DNA of 64,000 bases. Source: a bacterium 1XD42-54 (GTDB taxonomy: Bacteria; Bacillota; Clostridia; Lachnospirales; Lachnospiraceae). Under the pieces are notes generated by a model, which was not told the origin of the DNA, made no database searches, and saw nothing but the letters and a program-made list of their open reading frames with translations. The stretch lies in NCBI GenBank assembly GCA_003612585.1, contig RAZH01000007.1, positions 1 through 64,000 of the forward strand. The letters are read 5' to 3'. Positions 7,809-16,880 of this stretch are shown piece by piece. A program made the translations under genes and the position numbers. Numbering within the stretch: the stretch's first letter is position 1; every line of letters starts with the position of its first letter.

Positions 7809-10800
7809 TCAGGAGGCTGTTCCCTCCTTTCTTCGCCGTCTTAACAGATACATAAGAATGGCTGTGCCTGAAAGAATCAGGCCTGCAAATATAAGAATGT
7901 AGCGACTCCAGCTTCCTGTTGCCGGAATCTGAAATTTTCTGCGGTTCTGCACCGTGATCGTCAGTACATTTTCCTGATCTGTCTCAAATGGTACTCCGTC
8001 TACCGTACAGGTTCCTCCCGGTGTCCGGTCCAGTACGATAACAATCGGCGCTTTTAAAAGACTGTAGCCTGCTGCCGTTTTTATTTCCGTCAGACGGTAC
8101 ACACCATCTTCGAGCCCGGAAAATACTGCCATTCCATCCGGCCCGGTTGTCAGATCTGTTCCGATTTGCGTATAGATCTTTCCGTCCTCAGAGGCTTTTT
8201 CCAGCTTAAATACGACTCCGCCCAGTACCCGATCAGGATCTGCGGAATCTGTCTTTCGTATTTTCAGATCCGTAAGTGGCCGGTACGTATTCGTGATATC
8301 GTATACTGGTTCTGTCTGTCCCTGTTCTGTCACAGCTGAACCGCCGCTCCACAGGAACCTGGTATTCTCCACTTCCGTACCATCTACCATAAGTTCCACT
8401 ACGCGATAAACGTACTCCTCCCGGCCGCTGCCTGTTCCGTTATATTTCGGTACATTTTGAAACAGAAATTTCCAGTCTGTATCATTACTCACAACCAGAT
8501 CAGTGATCTCCCGATCCTGCATATCGCGTGCACGTTCATACGTGCTGTCTTCTGTCCCCGCGAGTTTTCGCTCCAGACGAAGTGTAATATTTGACGGAAT
8601 CGCCTGTTCTGGAACAGCATTCCAAAATTTTGTACCGGCTATCTCTATTGATTCATTTACATCATTCGTAAATGTAAAGGCATCTGCCTCCGTGCCGTCC
8701 GCCACAATGCTTCCTGTCACCTCCTGTGACACAGCGTCCACGATTGCCCGGTCATTTCCTTCTGTTTTCACATCGATCAGTGTAAAACTGTCTTCCGCTT
8801 CTTTTATTTCGCGGATTGTATACTGTGTCCCCGCCGGAATTCCGGACAGTAACAGCGCATATTCGGCGCCTGCTTTTACACGGACCCTTTTTGTAATCGG
8901 AACATCCCCTTCCAGTTTCATACCTGCAACATTGGAAAAGACAATCTCAAACGTATATTCTCTGCCGTCGTCCTGCTGGCCCTCCTGCAACAGCTTGCAT
9001 ATTCTGATATTTCCGAGCTTCAGTGTATTGATATACTTTACGGTTTTAACAAAGTGGTCTGTCAGGCTATTTTCTCTGCTGCCAAATAAAATCGACTGTT
9101 CCGGCCTTCTTGTCGGCAATTCCGGCGCTGATGCGTACGGTCCGGAGGATGTTCTTCCATCGTCGACAGACACACCGGTTCCGCTTTTTTCTTTCAGGCC
9201 ATTCTCATACAAAATCCAGGCAGTGTCAAAAACGGAAGCATCCACATCCTCTGTAATACAGAGATAACTCTTTCGTCTGAACTGATCGCTGAATGTCACC
9301 TTGTCTCCATTTTTCAGATACACATGACCGTCTGTCATATGTGACGATCTGTCTGCTCCCTCACGTAGATACTCTGCTCCGTTTGCCTCCATCGGACTGC
9401 GCGACGCGACAGAACCGTAATCCGGTATCACCTTGTCATCCTTTGTAAAACCAGTACTCTTTGCGTATAGTGCCGGAGCCTTGATGTAAATATTATCCAG
9501 ATAAATCTTCACCGCGTCATGGTATGCGAACTGAATCCTCCTGATAGTTCCGTAATCAAAAGAGGAGCCACTGACCTGTCTCAGTTTGTCAATGGAAATC
9601 TTCAGCGTTTTCCATGTCCTGTCTCCCATGCTACGGCTTGCACTGTCATATGCACAACCGGACGCCCATCCGCCAATCCGGTTTCCGTTTCCATCCACCA
9701 GGGCGATAAATGGTTCCGTTGCGGAAGATTCCGCATACGTATCCAGCTGTATATATCCGTATTTGCTTACCTGCTCTTCCACGCCTGTCAGGCTGACATT
9801 CACATCAATATAGATCGATCTTGAATCCGTTACGCTCTGTGGATCCAAATAATTCTTCCGGCCCGGATAATAATATTGCAGTACTTCACTTCGACCGCCT
9901 CCTGAGCCTACGGCGCATACTGCCGACCATTTTGCGTTTGCCAGGCTGGCGCTTGTACTGCCCGTAATCGAATCAGCCACCCTCATGACCGCAGGCTGTA
10001 CGCTGTCCACGCCCACCTCCGGCCCGCTTGCAACAAGATTTTTTACGGAAACGGGAAACTCTATGTTGTTTAAAGACTGTACTGCGGAACTGAACCAGGC
10101 GTTCACTCCCCGCGGAATGACAACCTCTTTCTCAATCTCCAGTTCATTTGACTGCGGAAAATTGAAAGTGATTTTCATGTTTGATTCCCATAGTCCCCGC
10201 TCCATATAAAACATGGTCAGCGTATGCTCTTTGGAGCTGTCCAGCGGCGTAAAAGAATAGTCTGCGCCAAGGCAGTCCCAGCCGCCATTTGTGGTTGTCG
10301 TGGCCTTACATTCATGAAAATCGATTTTTCCGTCAACTGCACCGTGGTCGCCGCCAATATCAAGTACAAGCTGTCCGTCAATGTAAATCCAGATATCATC
10401 ATCACCGGAAAACTGGAACACGATATTCTCTTTCTTTCCGTTCATTTCTACCTGGCCGTCAGACGTCATATAAAACGGAATATCCAGACGCGCGCCAAAC
10501 GCATAATTCAGCTTTTCCGTTTTTCCGGATTCTGCCGTTCCATTGAACGGAAAGAAGTTTGAGTTCGCTGTCACTGACGTACTCGTATATCCATGTACTG
10601 CATTTTTTTCACCGACCCTGTCCAGGAAATAGCTTCCGCTCGGGTCAAGCTTCATGCGCAGTGTCTGCGAGGAATCATAACTGTTAAATTCCCAGTACCC
10701 GCTGCTGTTTTTCACAAATGGAAACGCAACCTCCGGAAAAACGTATCCGATGTTCGTTCCGAGCAAATTATTACCCCGCAGAAAGCTTTCGTTAAAGTAA

Positions 10801-13800
10801 GGAGCTGCAATCCCGCCTATCGTAAGCTGGCCGTCCGCACCCAACGACTGATCGGCAAGTCCCTGTCGGGCACCTGCTTTTCCATTTACCCGATTTGGTT
10901 CTCCGTTGTTATTCTCCCATATAAATCGATTCAAATCAGAAGTCGCGGCCTGCGTAAATTCGCCAAAATAAAGTGGACTCTGCCTGCCGTTCCCGGTCAC
11001 GAGCTCCGTTCCTGCAAAGTAATCAGAAATTGCTGCATTAAAGTTTCTGGCCTGGAGTTTATCTTTGCTCCCTGGCGCATGATCAAAGCCATTCAGGTCT
11101 TTTCGATTTCTTCCACTTAATTCCTCATCCGAGTAATAATCGTAAAACGTCGATGTAATATACAGTACATTGGGATCTCGTTCAAACCTGCCAACCGGTA
11201 TATGCAAACTGGAATCTCCGTCTGAACCGTACCTGGTGAGTGATACGTGGCGCCGTACCTGCTCTTCAATCCAACCTCCTACCCATGCATTCAGCTCTGC
11301 CGTATCATACATGGCGGCCGCAGCCTGAATATCCTCACGGCTGACCAGAATAGTTTTGTTTCCTTCTTTTGTGCTATTGCGCTCACAGATATAAAACCCG
11401 TCATATTCCTCACTGTATAAGTCAAATTCAAAAATATACGGATTATCCTGCGAACCGTCAATCGGCCAAATCCTGCCCGTGTCGCTTCCATTTTTGGTAT
11501 ATACGATTTGTATACCCTTGCTGAAGTCATGGCGTACATACAACTTTGCCTCATGGATCTTCGGCACGTACGCTACCCACTCCACACCGTCATAGCACGG
11601 TTTTGACGTATAAAAATCCGATATCGGTTCTGCCGGAATCGCCATCTGTTCCTCTTTCGAGACCTCTGAAGCGTCCACAAACTGGAACGTAGTATCAGGA
11701 AGCACATACGCGTCAAAATTATAAGAATAAATCTTAGTTTCTCCCGCGCAAAGTATCATTTCCTGGTATCTGACTGCACCGTCCGGATCAGTTATCTTCA
11801 CAACCGGTGTATCTATTCCGTCTATATCCGTCGTATCAAGATAGACCCGCTTGCCGGAAAGCTGTGACTGCGCAAACAGTACTTCCGTGATCGTATAGTA
11901 TTCTTTGCCTTTATCATCCCCACTGTCTGACCAGTAACTCCCGGCAGCTGTAAACAGCTTGCCTTTCAGTTCTGAAACTGTTTTTGACTGTGCCTTGTAA
12001 AAGTGATTCGTATTGTTTGCAGACCAGTTATCTGCATATCCGAAGTTGGCACTGCACGAATCCTTGTTTCCTTTCTCGTCAAGATTCCAGGCATAAACCT
12101 GCTCCACTCCCGGATTCTCCGAGGACGATTGCAGCCACAATGTCGGATTTTCATGAATACTGCAATATAAAACAGCTTTACTGTTCCAGTCTGTATTATT
12201 TTTGGTAAAATCTTTCGTATCCAAAAGCACATACCCCGGATGTTCCTCCAGGAACTGTTTTAAGATCTTCGTTTCCTGCGGAGTAAACCTGCTGCCTCCC
12301 TGCGCCTGCGGAGCTCTCGCAGCGCTCCACGTCATTGTTTCCTGCGCCTGTGCGGCAAGGACATTGACTGCCATCATCTGAGGGTTTTCAGGATTTTCAT
12401 ATACAGGAGCGGCTTCTGCAGGAGTGCCTGTTTCATACCCAGACGTGGCTTCTGCAGTAATACCTGCCTCATACTGAGGTACATTTTCGGAAATTATGCT
12501 TGCCTTATGCTCTGGTATCATGTCTGCTGTGGCTTCCTGCTCACCTTCAGCCTGATTCTCTGTAACAGTCTCTAAATTCTCCTTTGTCTGGTTTTTGCCT
12601 TCACTCTCCCAGTCCGTCTGCGATTCCTTTTGCTGAACTTTATCTCCAGCCGCTTCGGATAAAACCGGAAGATACTGCAACGCCTCCGCATCAATCAAGA
12701 CCTGTTTTTCATATGTATTCGCACCCGTTGTATACGTAACTCCAACATAAAAATCTGTGCTGCTCCCCGCCGGAAGATTGAATTGCAGATAATCATCCGT
12801 AATCGCTTCTGTATCGCTGTCTGTCTCCTGTACCCTGGACACAACCAGAGGTTCTGTACCAGTCTGCGTCTGCACCGCATCGGCCAGCGTGACGTTCTGC
12901 GAAGGTTGTGCTTCTTCTGCCTCTTCCTTTGAGCGGAACACCGCTGTCTGCACGTCCGCTGCCGGTACCTTCACTCCCATATCCACTAACCGAAGTTTTA
13001 CAACACTGTCATACGCTGCATCCGGCTGTATATCTTCTGCTCGAACATGCACGAAATACGCCTGACCGGACACTGCCGTGTCTTTCGCTTCCTCCGCAGA
13101 CGGCTCCGATTCTTCTGGCTCCTCTGATTGTGAAGCTCCGGCAATGTTCTGTACTTCATCCTCTAAAAGGATTTCTGCCTCATAGTCCTCTGGAGCGTCA
13201 TCCTCCTGCCAAAGACTATCATCTGCTTCCTGTCCATCCTGTAGTGCTTCTGTTTCTTCCAGTTCCTTGGTCAGTGTAATCCGTACGCTTGATCTTATTG
13301 GTTTTTCTTCCCTCTGCTCTCCCGCTGTTTCGGATTCTGTTTCGGATTCCGTTTCTGACTCCGACTCTGTTTCTATTTCTGACTCTTTTTCTATTTCTGA
13401 CTCTGTTTCTGTCTCAGCCTCACTTTCTGTTTCCTCAAGCAAACTGCTTTCTGACTCGGTCTCTGTTTCAGTTGAAGTCTCCGTTTCCGACTCTGTCGTT
13501 GTTTCTGTTTCTATTTCGGTCGAAGTCTCTGTTTCCGACTCTGTCGTTGTTTCTGTTTCTATTTCGGTCGAAGTCTCTGTTTCCAACTCCGTCGTTGTTT
13601 CTGTTTCTTCCTCTGTCCAAGTCTCTGTTTCCGGCTCCGTCGTTGTTTCCGTTTCTTCCTCTGTCGTTGTTTCCGTTTTTTCCTCTGTCGTAGCCTCTGA
13701 TTCTGGCTCTGGCAAAGCCAAGTTTTCTGTCTCTGTCGCTGCAAAAGTCTCTCGCTCCGATTCTGCTTCGCCGGAAACAGTTACATGAAACGTTTCCATC

Positions 13801-14933
13801 TTGTATGCATCATCTGCCTGATAAGTGTGTGCCAGATATGCCTCTCCCGCTTCACCTGCTTCCAGCCGTACAATCGCGCCATCTGTCTCCATAATCGTAA
13901 TCGGCCCATTTTCCAGAACCCCCCAGGAATGATCTTCCCCCTCGGCCCCTGCAATCCAGGATTCACTGCCAGCGGTCATTGCCGCTTCATAAAATTCCTG
14001 CACATAGGAATCCCAGACCAGAGTCATTTCATGGTCCGATTGTTTGTCTGTATCACCCCTGTATAAAATATCCTGCGGAATTCCATCTATCTCCTGCACA
14101 GCCTTTGCCTTTGCATCCAGACTGTAGGTCTCTTCCCCGGACATCCCATACACAAAGGCAACTGAAAATTCTGCCTGGCCGGCTGCAGGAAGTGTAAATG
14201 TAAGGTAATCCTCTGCTACGATCTTCTTGCTATTTTCGTCAAGAATGTATTCTCCCTTTTCATTTTTCTGGTATTCCTGATCGCGTACGATTTCCAGATC
14301 TTCTGTGCCATTTAGTGCCTTTTTCAGCTTCACCGACGGAAGTTCCTGTTTCTTGGGCAAATGCTCCACATATGTTTCAAACGGCAGCGCAGTAACACAC
14401 TCCGGAGGACGCTTTGTTTTCTTATCTGTGAGATAAATTTTTACTTGCGCTTCGCCCGATGACTTCTGGCTGATATCCCGGATCGACACATGCATCCACT
14501 GTACATTTTTCTGCTCTGGTGAAAAAATACAGTTCTGAACCATATCTTTTTCCTGCGTAAGGCGGATGTCCACCGTCATTCGTTCCTCTTCCGTTCGCTG
14601 CTGCGTTTGATAGGTAACCTCACCGCCACCTCCGGCCGCACGCTCTGCCTCTGCCTCCGGCACAATTTCACTGCTCTCTATCGTGATCTCAGGAAATCCT
14701 TCTCCACCTAAATCCAAAAGGTCTGTGCTTTCTAAAAAGTTTCCGTCAGGATTGGTTCTTTCCCCATCCGTTTGTATCTCCGGCATTTCTTCATCCAGTA
14801 GTATGCCATCTGCCTCCGCAGCACTGGCAAATTCGTGAAATCCGGCCGGTAAACGGTAAATACTGCCTGTATTCATCAGCATTGCAGCACTCGCCGTAAA
14901 TGCGATCACCTTTTGCCATTTCCGGTTTCTCAT
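7809..14933 (-). CDS. giant pilus tip adhesin, fibro-slime/Cna-B, IPATG anchor
   Basis: This protein of about 2374 residues begins with a signal peptide (about 1-40, ending FASAAEA). A large N-terminal region of repeated domains follows, then a low-complexity Glu/Thr/Ser stalk at about 414-538. A fibro-slime/PA14-like domain has GDDDIWIYIDG near 1509 and GGDHGAVDG after it. Cna-B-type domains lie in the last 300 residues, with an E-box near 2277. The protein ends in a sorting signal IPATG near 2336, a hydrophobic helix and an RRRRK tail. Its size and place before the backbone pilin mark it as the tip or ancillary adhesin. The start at 14933 is chosen because GGGAAGG lies upstream and the signal peptide starts there; the frame stays open 84 codons further up but that part is highly charged and unlikely to be translated. 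The ligand is unknown. Confidence 0.9.
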   Translation of the reverse strand: MRNRKWQKVIAFTASAAMLMNTGSIYRLPAGFHEFASAAEADGILLDEEMPEIQTDGERTNPDGNFLESTDLLDLGGEGFPEITIESSEIVPEAEAERAAGGGGEVTYQTQQRTEEERMTVDIRLTQEKDMVQNCIFSPEQKNVQWMHVSIRDISQKSSGEAQVKIYLTDKKTKRPPECVTALPFETYVEHLPKKQELPSVKLKKALNGTEDLEIVRDQEYQKNEKGEYILDENSKKIVAEDYLTFTLPAAGQAEFSVAFVYGMSGEETYSLDAKAKAVQEIDGIPQDILYRGDTDKQSDHEMTLVWDSYVQEFYEAAMTAGSESWIAGAEGEDHSWGVLENGPITIMETDGAIVRLEAGEAGEAYLAHTYQADDAYKMETFHVTVSGEAESERETFAATETENLALPEPESEATTEEKTETTTEEETETTTEPETETWTEEETETTTELETETSTEIETETTTESETETSTEIETETTTESETETSTETETESESSLLEETESEAETETESEIEKESEIETESESETESETESETAGEQREEKPIRSSVRITLTKELEETEALQDGQEADDSLWQEDDAPEDYEAEILLEDEVQNIAGASQSEEPEESEPSAEEAKDTAVSGQAYFVHVRAEDIQPDAAYDSVVKLRLVDMGVKVPAADVQTAVFRSKEEAEEAQPSQNVTLADAVQTQTGTEPLVVSRVQETDSDTEAITDDYLQFNLPAGSSTDFYVGVTYTTGANTYEKQVLIDAEALQYLPVLSEAAGDKVQQKESQTDWESEGKNQTKENLETVTENQAEGEQEATADMIPEHKASIISENVPQYEAGITAEATSGYETGTPAEAAPVYENPENPQMMAVNVLAAQAQETMTWSAARAPQAQGGSRFTPQETKILKQFLEEHPGYVLLDTKDFTKNNTDWNSKAVLYCSIHENPTLWLQSSSENPGVEQVYAWNLDEKGNKDSCSANFGYADNWSANNTNHFYKAQSKTVSELKGKLFTAAGSYWSDSGDDKGKEYYTITEVLFAQSQLSGKRVYLDTTDIDGIDTPVVKITDPDGAVRYQEMILCAGETKIYSYNFDAYVLPDTTFQFVDASEVSKEEQMAIPAEPISDFYTSKPCYDGVEWVAYVPKIHEAKLYVRHDFSKGIQIVYTKNGSDTGRIWPIDGSQDNPYIFEFDLYSEEYDGFYICERNSTKEGNKTILVSREDIQAAAAMYDTAELNAWVGGWIEEQVRRHVSLTRYGSDGDSSLHIPVGRFERDPNVLYITSTFYDYYSDEELSGRNRKDLNGFDHAPGSKDKLQARNFNAAISDYFAGTELVTGNGRQSPLYFGEFTQAATSDLNRFIWENNNGEPNRVNGKAGARQGLADQSLGADGQLTIGGIAAPYFNESFLRGNNLLGTNIGYVFPEVAFPFVKNSSGYWEFNSYDSSQTLRMKLDPSGSYFLDRVGEKNAVHGYTSTSVTANSNFFPFNGTAESGKTEKLNYAFGARLDIPFYMTSDGQVEMNGKKENIVFQFSGDDDIWIYIDGQLVLDIGGDHGAVDGKIDFHECKATTTTNGGWDCLGADYSFTPLDSSKEHTLTMFYMERGLWESNMKITFNFPQSNELEIEKEVVIPRGVNAWFSSAVQSLNNIEFPVSVKNLVASGPEVGVDSVQPAVMRVADSITGSTSASLANAKWSAVCAVGSGGGRSEVLQYYYPGRKNYLDPQSVTDSRSIYIDVNVSLTGVEEQVSKYGYIQLDTYAESSATEPFIALVDGNGNRIGGWASGCAYDSASRSMGDRTWKTLKISIDKLRQVSGSSFDYGTIRRIQFAYHDAVKIYLDNIYIKAPALYAKSTGFTKDDKVIPDYGSVASRSPMEANGAEYLREGADRSSHMTDGHVYLKNGDKVTFSDQFRRKSYLCITEDVDASVFDTAWILYENGLKEKSGTGVSVDDGRTSSGPYASAPELPTRRPEQSILFGSRENSLTDHFVKTVKYINTLKLGNIRICKLLQEGQQDDGREYTFEIVFSNVAGMKLEGDVPITKRVRVKAGAEYALLLSGIPAGTQYTIREIKEAEDSFTLIDVKTEGNDRAIVDAVSQEVTGSIVADGTEADAFTFTNDVNESIEIAGTKFWNAVPEQAIPSNITLRLERKLAGTEDSTYERARDMQDREITDLVVSNDTDWKFLFQNVPKYNGTGSGREEYVYRVVELMVDGTEVENTRFLWSGGSAVTEQGQTEPVYDITNTYRPLTDLKIRKTDSADPDRVLGGVVFKLEKASEDGKIYTQIGTDLTTGPDGMAVFSGLEDGVYRLTEIKTAAGYSLLKAPIVIVLDRTPGGTCTVDGVPFETDQENVLTITVQNRRKFQIPATGSWSRYILIFAGLILSGTAILMYLLRRRRKEGTAS
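13440..13690 (-). repeat. 48-bp tandem repeats coding a Glu/Thr stalk
   Basis: Inside the adhesin gene, near-identical 48-bp units code for a 16-residue unit of the type ESETETSTEIETETTT. Two adjacent units around 13497-13590 are almost perfect and more diverged 24-bp half-units extend on both sides. The unit length is a multiple of three, so copy-number change would alter stalk length without breaking the frame. Confidence 0.85.
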
Positions 14934-15047
14934 ACGCTCACCTTCCCGTCTGCTTTCTTCTTTTTTCCTCTTTTCATCGGCCTCATCTACACTGTTCAAA
15001 GCTCTGATGCGCATGCACCAGGCCCACAACAGTCTGTCGTCCTTTTT

Positions 15048-15053
15048 ATTATA
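15048..15053 (-). promoter_or_regulatory. possible -10 box for the pilus operon
   Basis: A TATAAT hexamer on the minus strand lies 115 bp before the adhesin start, between the upstream terminator and the gene. No good -35 box is seen 16-18 bp upstream (TTTCGG at best), so the promoter may need an activator or an alternative sigma factor. Confidence 0.35.
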
Positions 15054-15111
15054 GGCAGGAATATTTTTACCCGAAATATGACTTTTCCAAGAAATATATA
15101 ACAAATCACAG

Positions 15112-15148
15112 AAAAAAGGAGACTGTCCTTTTTCCAGACAATCTCCTT
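15112..15148 (-). terminator. intrinsic terminator after the solute-binding protein gene
   Basis: On the minus strand AAGGAGATTGTC pairs with GACAGTCTCCTT around a 9-base loop with one mismatch, followed by a T run. It separates the signalling operon from the pilus operon. Confidence 0.8.
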
Positions 15149-15212
15149 CCAATCCAATTGATCCTATGAGTTTCTGCTTTTTCAAAAAACGTATATCCTA
15201 TCGCCACGCCAT

Positions 15213-16880
15213 TTATTGCCGCCCATCCCGGATTCGCTCATACTTTTTCTGCGCCTCCTGCTGCGCATGCTTCCCTCCGCGTGCATACCACTGTTCCACC
15301 ATTACTTCAAAAGCAGAAGAAGAATATTCACCTATAATAATTTTCAGCATGTATTCATTCTCATACTCTTTCCATTCATCTGAAACAATTCCCTTAAATC
15401 CCTGCGTATATCCCTCATTCACATACTCAATTTCATGCTCCATCAGCAGGCTCACCGCTGTAATACGGGACGTATAAGCCGCCCAGTTCGTTGAACTTTT
15501 TTCGCCGTCAAGATACCCCTTGCATGCATTATAATAGCCTTTTTCAAGTGTATTCAGTTCCGAGGAATCCTTTTCTCCGCATAATACACTTTGGAGCTGC
15601 TCCGTCACCCGGAAAATGGCATCGCTGTAATCACAGTTGATCACAAGCGGCGTCGCAGACGGATCAATCCCATTTGCAAAATAATTCTGAATTGCCACAG
15701 CATCCGAATCCTCATACCTGGCATAATCATACAGAGCGCTGATTATCTTCATAACAATCTCCGGATGTTCATATCCTTTGCGCACAACGACAAATTTATC
15801 TGCCGCATATGGAAGATACGTTTGAACCGTTCCATCCTCATCGTTAGTCAGCAGATACGGCTGCCAGTCAGCCTCCGGGTCCTTGCGCACACTCTCTTCC
15901 AGGGGATTGTTCGGCGCCCACCACCATCCAAAAAAGGAACCGCATTTTCCTTCGCTGACCAGTTTTGCATTGTTATTTGTGGTGCGCAGCAGAAATTCCC
16001 GGTCTAAAATACCATTCTGATACCATTCGCGCAGCTTCTCTAATGCAGCCTTCGTCTCCGGCAAAACACTGCCATACGCAATTGTTCCGTCCTCTTTTTC
16101 CATCCAGATGCCCGGATATGCGCCAAATGCTGCAAACAGCGGAACGACATTGTAACATTTGCTCGTATCAGCCATCAACTGCCTGTCACACAGAAGACCA
16201 ACCGTCTGCCCCTCGCCATTGTTTCCCGGGTCCTGTTCTACAAAAGCCTTGACAATCCTGCCCACGTCGTCGATTGTTTCCGGCGCCTCCAGCCCAAGCT
16301 CATCCATCCAGTCTTTGCGCAGCCAGATAAAGTTCGCGCTGGAATAGATATCTGTCTCGGGAATCCCGTATATTTTGCCGTCAAAAGTCACCGCTGCAAA
16401 ACGGTCATCTCCATAACTGTCATAAATCTCCCGTATTTTGTTGCTGAAACAGGTTTCATAATACGGCGTCAAATCCTCCACCATATCATACGCTACCATT
16501 GTGCTAAGCAGCTCTGCATCGTTGATCATCATTACATCCGGAAGCTCTCCGCCCGATACTGCAAGCGCCTCCAACGCACTGTAATTCGTCTCATCACCTT
16601 TCAGAATCAATTCGGTTTTTATATTCAGCAATTCCTGAAGATACCTTGTATAAACATTATCTTCATAGGAATCTCCGTCTTTCATACCTGAAGACGCGCT
16701 CACCTGTTTGCCCAGTGTATACGTCACGGTTTCCGGATACCGGCCGTACGGAGTTGTCTCAGCCATTTCCCATGTGTCTGCTGCCAAAACCTGTTGCCGC
16801 TCCGTCAGCATCCCCTGCAAAATACAGCCTGCAACCAGAAAAAGACACATTGCCAGACTTACTTTTCTGTCATGGCGCAT
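15213..16880 (-). CDS. family 1 extracellular solute-binding lipoprotein, no permease partner
   Basis: The 555-residue protein has an N-terminal lipobox LVAGC (Cys 19) and the layout of LplA/LipO-type sugar-binding proteins of ABC importers. The start at 16880 has GAAAGGAG upstream. The gene overlaps the 3' end of the sensor kinase gene by 22 bp, so it is translationally coupled to the YesM/YesN pair. No permease or ATPase gene is in this operon. Either it serves a transporter elsewhere, or it works as an extracellular co-sensor that presents ligand to the kinase. The second option is an inference from the gene order. Confidence 0.85.
   Translation of the reverse strand: MRHDRKVSLAMCLFLVAGCILQGMLTERQQVLAADTWEMAETTPYGRYPETVTYTLGKQVSASSGMKDGDSYEDNVYTRYLQELLNIKTELILKGDETNYSALEALAVSGGELPDVMMINDAELLSTMVAYDMVEDLTPYYETCFSNKIREIYDSYGDDRFAAVTFDGKIYGIPETDIYSSANFIWLRKDWMDELGLEAPETIDDVGRIVKAFVEQDPGNNGEGQTVGLLCDRQLMADTSKCYNVVPLFAAFGAYPGIWMEKEDGTIAYGSVLPETKAALEKLREWYQNGILDREFLLRTTNNNAKLVSEGKCGSFFGWWWAPNNPLEESVRKDPEADWQPYLLTNDEDGTVQTYLPYAADKFVVVRKGYEHPEIVMKIISALYDYARYEDSDAVAIQNYFANGIDPSATPLVINCDYSDAIFRVTEQLQSVLCGEKDSSELNTLEKGYYNACKGYLDGEKSSTNWAAYTSRITAVSLLMEHEIEYVNEGYTQGFKGIVSDEWKEYENEYMLKIIIGEYSSSAFEVMVEQWYARGGKHAQQEAQKKYERIRDGRQ

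Noticed and set aside
8503-9267. 254-codon plus-strand frame opposite the adhesin
   Set aside because: It has no ribosome site or recognisable motif and lies entirely opposite Cna-B domains.
13440-13690. CRISPR array
   Set aside because: The repeats are contiguous without spacers, in frame, and lie within a coding region.
13267-13788. 173-codon plus-strand frame rich in Ser and Val opposite the adhesin
   Set aside because: It is the mirror of the Glu/Thr repeat region; the minus-strand frame is part of a signal-peptide to anchor protein.
14934-15185. 84-codon upstream extension of the adhesin frame
   Set aside because: It is highly charged, precedes a normal ribosome site and signal peptide, and overlaps the promoter/terminator region.
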